6,548 bases of DNA from Chromatiales bacterium (GTDB lineage: Bacteria; Pseudomonadota; Gammaproteobacteria; UBA6429; Thiohalophilaceae): positions 1 to 6,548 of the forward strand of contig JALTLP010000100.1 in assembly GCA_027001895.1 (NCBI GenBank), read 5' to 3'. The first letter of the stretch is position 1, and every line of letters begins with the position of its first letter. A model generated the notes under the pieces. The model searched no databases, was not told where the DNA came from, and worked only from the letters and a program-made list of their open reading frames with translations. Positions 1 through 5,356 of the stretch are shown here, one piece after another. The translations under genes were made by a program, and so were the position numbers.

Positions 1-42
1 ACACACAACAACTTATTAAACAACCTCCCCCCAAACATGTAA
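1..42 (+). CDS. Possible C-terminal tail of an upstream gene (partial)
   Basis: Frame 1 is open from the window edge and ends at TAA (40-42), giving the tail THNNLLNNLPPNM. This would place an upstream gene's stop 11 bases before the moeA ATG, a normal operon spacing, and a molybdenum cofactor gene would be an expected neighbour. Thirteen residues are too few to identify a family. The competing reading is that frame 3, the moeA frame, is also open to the edge, so this tail may not be coding at all. Confidence 0.3.
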   Translation, partial: THNNLLNNLPPNM

Positions 43-53
43 CCGGTAAAAAT

Positions 54-1352
54 ATGAAAGAAATTCCTGTTAACTTTTCAGCAAATAAAACCATTAAAGT
101 AAAACAAGGTGGCTGCGACAGCCAGCCCATGTTAGCCGGTTTATTAACTCTGGAACAGGCACGCAATAAAATGCTGGACAGTATTACGCCTGTTAGTGAC
201 GCAATAAAAACAGATATTATGAATGCCTATGGCCGGGTACTGGCTGAAGATGTTTTATCACCGATTAACGTGCTAGGTTATAAAAACTCGGCAATGGATG
301 GCTATGCTGTTAAAGCCGCTGACTTACCTTCCAGTGATAACAGGGTATTTAAACAGGTTGGTATCTCCTGGGCAGGTAAGCCTTATGATGGCACGGTAAA
401 TAATAACGAATGTATTCGTATAATGACCGGCGCAAAATTACCGGACGATACCGATACGGTTATTATGCAGGAGCACATTAGCAAAGAAGGTGACAATATT
501 ATTATTGGTAGCGGCCACAAGGCTGAACAAAATGTTCGTTGTGCCGGCGAAGATATTCAAAAAGGGGCTACCGTCTTATCAAAAGGCAAACTGATTAAAG
601 CTGCCGAGATGGGGCTGCTTGCTTCACTTGGGCTTGCTAAAGTCAAAGTGATTCGGCCACTTAAGGTAAGTTTTTTTTCAACCGGTGATGAAATTAAGAG
701 CGTTGGCCAAACATTGCAGGACGGCCAGATATACGACAGCAATCGTTATACTATCTTCGGCATGTTACAAAAATTAAATATTGAAATTCACGACATGGGC
801 GTTATCCCGGATGACCGAAAAAAAATTGAAGACGCATTTTTAACCGCGGCAGAAAATTCAGACGTTATTATTACATCCGGTGGCGTCTCGGTTGGTGATG
901 CAGACTTTGTAAAAGAAACATTAGAAAAACTTGGCCAGATAAATTTCTGGAAGCTGGCAATGAAACCAGGCAAACCACTGGCCTTTGGTACCGTTAAAGA
1001 TGCCATGTTTTTAGGCTTGCCGGGCAACCCGGTGTCGGTAATGGCCACTTTTTATCAGCTTGGCCTGCCGGCGATTCATCGTTTAAGTGGCAATAAAAAC
1101 TATACCCAGGTGATTACAAAAGCAAAAGTCACCGAACCCTTTTACAAACGCCCCGGCCGACTCGATTTTCAGCGTGCTATTTTCAGTTATGATGACAAGG
1201 GTGAGCTGGTTGTTAAAGGGGTGGGCATGCAGGCTTCGCATATCTTAAGCGGCATGAGTCTGGCAAACTGTTTTGCAATTATTCCGGCTGAAAGTGGTAC
1301 GGTTAACCCCGGAGAGATAATTGATATTCAGCCTTTTGAAGGTTTAATGTAA
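54..1352 (+). CDS. moeA: Molybdopterin molybdenumtransferase MoeA
   Basis: MoeA inserts molybdate into adenylylated molybdopterin, releasing AMP and giving molybdenum cofactor; it acts in the cytoplasm as a dimer. Visible motifs include NSAMDGYA (78-85), IRIMTGA (121-127), STGDE (209-213), DGQIYDSNR (223-231), SGGVSVGDAD (275-284), MKPGKP (303-308), GLPGNPVS (321-328) and PGRLDFQR (367-374). The order is the usual one: N-terminal domains, the central MoCF-biosynthesis (MogA-like) domain at about 200-340, then the C-terminal barrel. At 432 residues it is about 20 longer than E. coli MoeA (411). The extra length precedes LTLEQA. A GCD motif at residues 20-22 resembles one near the N-terminus of other gammaproteobacterial MoeA proteins as I recall them, so ATG 54 is preferred over the internal ATG at 129. 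No good Shine-Dalgarno precedes 54, and the frame is open to base 3, so a longer protein is possible. The family call is secure. Confidence 0.96.
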   Translation: MKEIPVNFSANKTIKVKQGGCDSQPMLAGLLTLEQARNKMLDSITPVSDAIKTDIMNAYGRVLAEDVLSPINVLGYKNSAMDGYAVKAADLPSSDNRVFKQVGISWAGKPYDGTVNNNECIRIMTGAKLPDDTDTVIMQEHISKEGDNIIIGSGHKAEQNVRCAGEDIQKGATVLSKGKLIKAAEMGLLASLGLAKVKVIRPLKVSFFSTGDEIKSVGQTLQDGQIYDSNRYTIFGMLQKLNIEIHDMGVIPDDRKKIEDAFLTAAENSDVIITSGGVSVGDADFVKETLEKLGQINFWKLAMKPGKPLAFGTVKDAMFLGLPGNPVSVMATFYQLGLPAIHRLSGNKNYTQVITKAKVTEPFYKRPGRLDFQRAIFSYDDKGELVVKGVGMQASHILSGMSLANCFAIIPAESGTVNPGEIIDIQPFEGLM

Positions 1353-1358
1353 ACCCCG

Positions 1359-1820
1359 ATGCGAATCCATAAACTGATTATTATTGGTTGGATTATTTAT
1401 ATCGCTGCTTTTTTTATACCCTGGTCAGGCAAACCGTTTGGCGGCTGGTTGTTGGGATGGTTCTGGCTGGTTATTGATGTTGGTCCGGTTACAAATTTTC
1501 TCTCTACACTACAACTCGGCATAAAAGAAATTGCCAGCATTGCTGCTATTCTTGCCGGGTTTATGATGCTGGGCTCGCCCTTGTTTTTATATTTAATAAC
1601 AAAAGGTTTTTACGGCTGGCACCAATATCTACCATTGGCTGCATTTATACTGGCGTTTATCGCAGTCATTTTAAAAATAATTATTTTTGTAAACTTGCAG
1701 AGTGGGATGTCTGCCTTGTACATAACAGGTAATGCAGTCTGGTTAACAGCTTTTGGTCTGGTATACGCCGGCTTTAAACAACAGCTGCATTATTTAAAAA
1801 CACATATTCTGCAAGCCTGA
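1359..1820 (+). CDS. Unrecognised small membrane protein with about four transmembrane segments
   Basis: I do not recognise this 153-residue protein. It is strongly hydrophobic, with likely membrane segments at about 5-21, 58-80, 90-110 and 118-138. A tryptophan- and glycine-rich stretch (24-42, containing GGWLLGWFWLV) may dip into or cross the membrane. The C-terminus is short and mildly basic (KQQLHYLKTH), and no cysteine, metal-binding or catalytic motif is apparent. The ATG lies 6 bases after the moeA stop; a GAAGG at 1338-1342 inside moeA is the only nearby Shine-Dalgarno-like sequence and is rather far away. Expression is therefore probably coupled to moeA. The gene ends just before the terminator hairpin at 1841. 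A link to molybdenum cofactor biology is suggested only by position. Confidence 0.75.
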   Translation: MRIHKLIIIGWIIYIAAFFIPWSGKPFGGWLLGWFWLVIDVGPVTNFLSTLQLGIKEIASIAAILAGFMMLGSPLFLYLITKGFYGWHQYLPLAAFILAFIAVILKIIIFVNLQSGMSALYITGNAVWLTAFGLVYAGFKQQLHYLKTHILQA

Positions 1821-1830
1821 TACGTTACTA

Positions 1831-1876
1831 AAAAAAGCAAAAATCCCTGAACAAGTTGTTACTTGCCCAGGGATTT
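1831..1876 (-). terminator. Rho-independent terminator between convergent genes
   Basis: A 9-base stem (AAATCCCTG at 1841-1849 with CAGGGATTT at 1868-1876) continues, after a 2-by-2 internal loop, into a 5-base stem (CAAGT 1852-1856 with ACTTG 1861-1865) closed by the loop TGTT. On the - strand it is followed by TTTTGC and then seven T (the complement of 1830-1836), a textbook terminator for the thioredoxin gene ending at 1887. On the + strand only TTTAAAATTT follows, so it may stop the moeA-side transcript less efficiently. Confidence 0.88.
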
Positions 1877-1886
1877 AAAATTTCAA

Positions 1887-2258
1887 CTACGCCTGTTTAT
1901 TTTGTTCTTCTTCCATTTGCTTGCGAACTTCTTCCATATCCAGGCTGGCTGCTTTTTCTATCAGCTCTTCAAGCTGAGGTTTCTGTAATGCACCGGCTTC
2001 TGAATACAGGATAACCTGCTCACGGAACATCATTAAAGTCGGGATAGAACGAATCTGAAAACCGGCTGCCAGTTCCTGTTGATCTTCGGTATTTACCTTG
2101 GCAAACACAATATCCGGATGGTGTTCAGACATTTCTTCATAGACCGGTAAAAAGCCCTGACAAGGACCACACCAGGGTGCCCAGAAGTCAACAATAACAA
2201 AATCGTTATTCTCAATTGTTTCTTTAAAATTTTCTTTGGTTAATTCAATAGTTGCCAC
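1887..2258 (-). CDS. Thioredoxin-family protein with a charged C-terminal tail
   Basis: This is a cytoplasmic thiol-disulfide exchange protein of the thioredoxin fold, 123 residues from the chosen start. The active site is FWAPWCGPC, with WCGPC at 29-33. The cis-proline loop is RSIPT (70-74), and KVNTED and FQIRSIPTL match the thioredoxin core. After the normal fold comes a glutamate-rich helical tail (about 105-123, MEEVRKQMEEEQNKQA), longer than classical TrxA (about 109 residues) and typical of a separate gammaproteobacterial subfamily as I recall it. The longest open frame starts with TTG at 2321, but homology begins at VATIELTKENF. That valine is GTG at 2258, preceded at four bases by GGGGAA, so GTG is taken as the start. 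The gene has its own promoter-like sequence and is last in the - strand run. Its partner proteins cannot be told from sequence. Confidence 0.92.
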   Translation of the reverse strand: MATIELTKENFKETIENNDFVIVDFWAPWCGPCQGFLPVYEEMSEHHPDIVFAKVNTEDQQELAAGFQIRSIPTLMMFREQVILYSEAGALQKPQLEELIEKAASLDMEEVRKQMEEEQNKQA

Positions 2259-2303
2259 GAGCTTCCCCGATAAATTAGTTAAATGAATATTTCTATATAT
2301 GCC

Positions 2304-2320
2304 TGAAACAGCCTGTTTCA
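2304..2320. repeat. 17-base perfect palindrome in the thioredoxin leader
   Basis: TGAAACAG C CTGTTTCA has perfect 8-base arms around one central base. It lies just downstream of the TATAAT at 2334-2339, at roughly +7 to +23 of the predicted transcript, where a repressor dimer would block transcription. It could also form a short RNA hairpin (7-base stem, 3-base loop). It lies outside the coding sequence if GTG 2258 is the start. The binding protein is unknown. Confidence 0.5.
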
Positions 2321-2333
2321 AGTAGTAATCGTA

Positions 2334-2339
2334 ATTATA
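2334..2339 (-). promoter_or_regulatory. Likely -10 element of the thioredoxin promoter
   Basis: The - strand reads TATAAT here, a perfect sigma-70 -10 hexamer inside AGGATATAATTACG. Initiation would fall near 2327, giving a leader of about 70 bases before GTG 2258. The -35 region at the proper distance (TAACTT, about 2357-2362) is poor, which suggests an activator or weak basal expression. The -35 region overlaps the stop codon of the upstream Rieske-like gene. Confidence 0.5.
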
Positions 2340-2359
2340 TCCTACTAACTATCAACAAG

Positions 2360-2953
2360 TTAGTTAAAACCAAGCTCTTTCAGGCTATAAACGTACAAAA
2401 TATTGTCCGGGGTGATTTTATAGTCAGGAATATCCAGATTTTGAGCATTCTTGCTATAAGCCCGGCCTGCTTTGTCGTAAACACCGGAACGGCTATCCGA
2501 AAAACCACCCTCCCAGGCTTTATCCATATTAAGTACCGACTTAAAACTTTTTAGACGATAATTAACTTCTACGCCATAGCGAGGATTTATCGCATAAGCT
2601 ATAAAATATTCTGGCTTTAGCGAACGATAATAATTTTTGGCGAATTTAGGCTGTGAACTTTTAACTGAATCCGGATCGGACAGACTCGAACGTACAGCCA
2701 GTAAATTTTTTAAATCCTGTTTAGTACGCCGCATAATTATAATTGGCAGACCATGTTGCTGAATAATCCTGACCTCACCGGGTTTTAATTCGCTCAGGTT
2801 AAATTGCACAAGGTATTTTTCTTTTTTAATAGAGGATGAATCTGAGTATGTTGAAAATATTTTCCAGACTCCGATAACAGCAATAAAAACAAGAATAAAA
2901 AAAGTTCTGACAAAATAACTGCGCTGTTTATTTTTAATATTACTTGCTGTCAT
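2360..2953 (-). CDS. Membrane-anchored Rieske-like protein lacking all cluster ligands
   Basis: This 197-residue protein has one N-terminal membrane segment (about 14-31) and a domain that would be periplasmic if it inserts as Rieske proteins do. It follows the cytochrome bc1 Rieske subunit (PetA) closely. LSELKPGEVRII (53-64) and LPIIIMRRT (69-77) match the first strands. LSDPDS (91-96), QPKFAKNYYRSLKPEYF (101-117), WEGGF (147-151), YDKAGRAY (159-166) and NLDIPDY (172-178) match later landmarks. Where PetA has CTHLGC this protein has INPRYG (122-127); where PetA has CPCHGS it has SDSRSG (152-157). There is no cysteine anywhere and one histidine (67), so no [2Fe-2S] cluster can bind. No twin-arginine motif precedes the anchor, consistent with cofactor loss. 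The ATG lies one base beyond the Nudix stop, so the two are cotranscribed; no petB or petC is adjacent. Function is unknown. The Rieske relationship is inferred from recalled motifs. Confidence 0.85.
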   Translation of the reverse strand: MTASNIKNKQRSYFVRTFFILVFIAVIGVWKIFSTYSDSSSIKKEKYLVQFNLSELKPGEVRIIQQHGLPIIIMRRTKQDLKNLLAVRSSLSDPDSVKSSQPKFAKNYYRSLKPEYFIAYAINPRYGVEVNYRLKSFKSVLNMDKAWEGGFSDSRSGVYDKAGRAYSKNAQNLDIPDYKITPDNILYVYSLKELGFN

Positions 2954-2954
2954 T

Positions 2955-3401
2955 TTAAAGTGATTTTACCTTACCGGTTTTTTTATAATTTATATAATCC
3001 TGTAACACCTTGCCATGATCAAAAGCAAGTTGTTCAGGAAGTCGGTCAATAGTAAACACGTCAACATTTTTTGCATCATCTGCAGCTACCGGCTGGCCAC
3101 TTGCAGTGGCAACATAAATAGCCGTTGCAGTATGGCCACGTATATCCCGTGCAGGATCAGAATAAATCCCCAGTAAACATTGCAGCTTCACATCCAGGCA
3201 AACTTCTTCCCTTGCTTCACGAACAGCGGTCTGTTCAGTGGTTTCACCCAGGTCAACAAATCCACCGGGTATTGCCCAGCCATAGGGTGGATTTTTGCGT
3301 TCAATTAAAACAATTGCTGTTTTACCCTTTTTATCCTGCAGTTCAATAATGGTATCCGCAGCCAGTAAGGGTGTAACCGGTTTAAAGTTATTAGTTGTCA
3401 T
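2955..3401 (-). CDS. Nudix hydrolase, possibly acting on ADP-ribose or a related nucleotide
   Basis: Nudix enzymes cleave nucleoside diphosphates linked to another group, using a metal-binding helix. In this 148-residue protein the Nudix box is at 47-69: G47, E53, R61, E62, E65 and E66 sit in the pattern GX5EX7REUXEEXGU, so the metal-binding glutamates are present. The usual glycine near the end of the box is cysteine (C68). PPYGWAIPGGFVD before the box and YSDPARDIRGHT (80-91) after it are typical of ADP-ribose pyrophosphatase-like members, but substrate cannot be assigned. The ATG follows the hslR stop by 12 bases and has no clear Shine-Dalgarno. The stop is one base from the next gene, so hslR, this gene and the Rieske-like gene probably form one transcript. 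Sanitation of oxidised or stress nucleotides is a guess from context. Confidence 0.92.
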   Translation of the reverse strand: MTTNNFKPVTPLLAADTIIELQDKKGKTAIVLIERKNPPYGWAIPGGFVDLGETTEQTAVREAREEVCLDVKLQCLLGIYSDPARDIRGHTATAIYVATASGQPVAADDAKNVDVFTIDRLPEQLAFDHGKVLQDYINYKKTGKVKSL

Positions 3402-3413
3402 AAAAACTGTCTT

Positions 3414-3791
3414 TCAGGAGGAGTATTTATTTTTAAAACGAATAATTTTTGCACGTTCACGTTTATCGGGTCTTTTATTCGGTGCCAGCACTGCCTGTGC
3501 TTTTACCTGCATACGCAGCAACTCACGTTGTTTTATACTGTCTTCAGTTTCGCTATAAAGCGTTTGCGCAATACTTGCCGAAGCACGTTTATCAGCTAAT
3601 GCCTGTACCTGAATTATAAATTTGTACAGGCCTTTCGTGATAACAAGTTGATCACCCACTGCCAACTGTCGTGCAGGTTTTACCCGTTTACCATTTACAT
3701 GCACATGACCTCCCTGCACCGCTTCGCTGGCAAACTTGCGGGTTTTAAAAAAACGGGCAGCCCAAAGCCACTTGTCTAACCGTACCTGCAT
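3414..3791 (-). CDS. hslR: Ribosome-associated heat shock protein Hsp15
   Basis: Hsp15 is an S4-domain RNA-binding protein that binds free 50S subunits still carrying peptidyl-tRNA, helping recycle stalled subunits after heat stress. The protein opens with VRLDKWLWAARFFKTR (3-18), the Hsp15 signature, within an S4 domain at about 1-62 that includes GGHVHVNGKRVKPAR (27-41). The basic C-terminal part with NKRPDKRERAKIIRFK (105-120) matches the RRPDKKERRDLLRFK region of E. coli Hsp15. Length is 125 residues from ATG 3791. The open frame can be extended to a TTG at 3800, adding only three residues, and AAGGG lies upstream of both. The gene is first in the - strand run and diverges from glcD across about 110 bases. 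The assignment is secure. Confidence 0.95.
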   Translation of the reverse strand: MQVRLDKWLWAARFFKTRKFASEAVQGGHVHVNGKRVKPARQLAVGDQLVITKGLYKFIIQVQALADKRASASIAQTLYSETEDSIKQRELLRMQVKAQAVLAPNKRPDKRERAKIIRFKNKYSS

Positions 3792-3901
3792 CGTTAACAA
3801 AAGCCCTTAACTATGACCCCAAAGAAAATAGTACTATAAAGCATGGTGTATTAATTGCATACACAATACGCTAATATTAAATTAAAAAGCGTTGTAGTTG
3901 T
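3792..3901. promoter_or_regulatory. Divergent promoter region between hslR and glcD
   Basis: This AT-rich stretch must drive hslR leftwards and glcD rightwards. On the - strand TATAGT (3833-3838) is a fair -10 for hslR, with a poor -35 near 3856-3861. On the + strand TTGCAT (3855-3860), a 17-base spacer and TAAATT (3878-3883) form a weak promoter for glcD, as expected if an activator is needed. No sigma-32-type heat-shock promoter was recognised for hslR. No regulator gene such as glcC is in the window. Confidence 0.45.
3846..3864. repeat. 19-base palindrome, candidate operator
   Basis: GTGTAT, seven bases, then ATACAC: perfect 6-base arms centred at 3855. It overlaps both the weak glcD -35 candidate and the hslR -35 region. 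The arms contain a T-N11-A arrangement (3849 and 3861), as in LysR-type sites, but a GntR-type site cannot be excluded. The regulator is unknown. Confidence 0.4.
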
Positions 3902-5356
3902 ATGCATAAAAAGCAGTTCATACAGTCATTGGGTCAGATTGTTTCAGGGAAAAATATCCTGACAAGCAAGGAAGAACTTCATCCCTACGAATGTGATGGC
4001 TTGTCTGCATACAGGAAACTGCCGTGGCTTGTAGTATTGCCCGAAACAATTGAACAAATACAACAAATTGTAAAACTCTGTAATAAAAATAGCATTCCAC
4101 TTATTGCACGCGGAGCCGGTACCGGACTTTCCGGTGGCGCACTGCCACAGGACAATGCACTTGTTTTATCGCTGGCCAAACTAAACAAAATCTTAAACGT
4201 CGACCCTGCTAACCGCAGTGCAAGGGTACAGCCAGGGGTCAGAAATCTGGCGATCAGTGAAGCAGCAAAACAATTTGGACTGTATTATGCACCTGACCCT
4301 TCGTCACAAATTGCCTGCTCTATTGGTGGCAACGTTGCCGAAAATGCCGGTGGTGTACATTGCCTGAAATACGGCTTAACCGTTAACAACCTGCTTGAAA
4401 TTAAAATTATAACTATTGAAGGTGAGCTTGTTATTCTTGGTAGCCAGTCACTCGATTCGGCCGGTTATGATTTGCCCGCACTGATAACCGGTTCGGAAGG
4501 ATTGCTTGGTATTATTGTTGAGATTAGCGTTAAGCTGTTACCAATACCGGAAAAAGCACAGGTCCTGCTTGCTGCATTTGACAGCGTTATTGATGCAGGT
4601 AAAACCGTCGGAGAAATTATTGCTAACGGGATTATTCCTGCCGGTCTGGAAATGATGGACAAGCTTGCCATTTCTGCTGCCGAAGATTTTGCGCATGCCG
4701 GTTACCCCAAAGATGCTGCAGCCATTTTATTGTGTGAACTTGATGGTACAAAAGAAGAAGTTGAACAAAATATTTTTGATGTTAAACAAATTGTTCAAAA
4801 CAATAATGCAAAACATATTCGCATCTCACAGGATGAATCCGAGCGTAGTCTGATATGGCAAGGACGTAAATCTGCTTTTCCAGCAGTTGGCAGACTCTCC
4901 CCCGATTACTATTGCATGGACGGCACCATTCCAAAAAGATGTTTACCTGATATTCTCGATGCAATTAATAAATTATCACAGGAATATAATCTGCCGGTTG
5001 CAAACGTATTTCATGCTGGTGATGGTAACCTGCACCCACTTATTCTTTACGATGCAAATATAAAAGGTGAGTTACAGCGCACTGAAGAGTTTGGCGCCAA
5101 AATACTTGAGCTTTGTGTTGCAATGGGCGGAACCATTACCGGTGAACATGGTGTTGGTATAGAAAAAATTGATCAAATGTGTGTGCAGTTTCAATCACTG
5201 GAGTTATCACAGTTTCATGCCATTAAAACTGCCTTTGACAAAGATAATTTATTAAACCCCGGCAAAGCCGTTCCCACTCTGCATCGCTGTGCAGAACTGG
5301 GTGCCATGCACGTACACAATGGTGAATTACCACACCCTGAACTGGATCGATTTTAA
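3902..5356 (+). CDS. glcD: Glycolate oxidase FAD-binding subunit GlcD
   Basis: GlcD is the catalytic flavoprotein of the glycolate oxidase complex, oxidising glycolate (and often D-lactate) to the 2-oxo acid and passing electrons via GlcE and GlcF towards the respiratory chain. The FAD-binding PCMH domain spans about 37-216, with RGAGTGLSGGALP (70-82), QPGVRNLAISEAA (110-122), PDPSSQIACSIGGNVAENAG (131-150), GVHCLKYGLT (151-160) and TGSEGLLG (196-203). The C-terminal FAD-linked oxidase domain has SPDYYCMDGT (333-342), NVFHAGDGNLHP (368-379), GEHGVG (414-419) and LNPGK (451-455). At 484 residues it is close to E. coli GlcD (499), with a shorter N-terminus. The end, HRCAELGAMHVHNGELPHPE, is characteristic of GlcD rather than D-lactate dehydrogenase paralogues. 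ATG 3902 is the only sensible start, although no Shine-Dalgarno precedes it. The stop overlaps the glcE start. Confidence 0.97.
   Translation: MHKKQFIQSLGQIVSGKNILTSKEELHPYECDGLSAYRKLPWLVVLPETIEQIQQIVKLCNKNSIPLIARGAGTGLSGGALPQDNALVLSLAKLNKILNVDPANRSARVQPGVRNLAISEAAKQFGLYYAPDPSSQIACSIGGNVAENAGGVHCLKYGLTVNNLLEIKIITIEGELVILGSQSLDSAGYDLPALITGSEGLLGIIVEISVKLLPIPEKAQVLLAAFDSVIDAGKTVGEIIANGIIPAGLEMMDKLAISAAEDFAHAGYPKDAAAILLCELDGTKEEVEQNIFDVKQIVQNNNAKHIRISQDESERSLIWQGRKSAFPAVGRLSPDYYCMDGTIPKRCLPDILDAINKLSQEYNLPVANVFHAGDGNLHPLILYDANIKGELQRTEEFGAKILELCVAMGGTITGEHGVGIEKIDQMCVQFQSLELSQFHAIKTAFDKDNLLNPGKAVPTLHRCAELGAMHVHNGELPHPELDRF

Noticed and set aside
671..678. A run of eight T inside moeA, a possible slippage site.
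   Set aside because: It encodes the normal residues before STGDE with the frame intact on both sides; there is no sign of programmed frameshifting.
788..1048. An 86-residue - strand open frame inside moeA.
   Set aside because: It is opposite the most conserved part of moeA and has no independent evidence of coding.
2259..2321. A 21-residue N-terminal extension of thioredoxin from a TTG codon.
   Set aside because: It starts with TTG inside the palindrome, adds no recognisable thioredoxin sequence, and the GTG at 2258 has a ribosome-binding sequence and fits the family length.
2360..2953. Annotating the Rieske-like gene as an ordinary petA or as a pseudogene.
   Set aside because: It lacks all cluster ligands, so it is not a working PetA. 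It has an intact frame and conserved framework motifs, so decay is not supported either.
3416..3423. A perfect AGGAGGAG on the + strand.
   Set aside because: No ATG, GTG or TTG follows at a useful distance, and it lies across the 3' end of hslR on the other strand, where it is simply coding sequence.
3125..3558. Two overlapping + strand open frames (74 and 87 residues) antisense to the Nudix and hslR genes.
   Set aside because: They lie opposite well-recognised genes, have no family features, and are explained as frame shadows.
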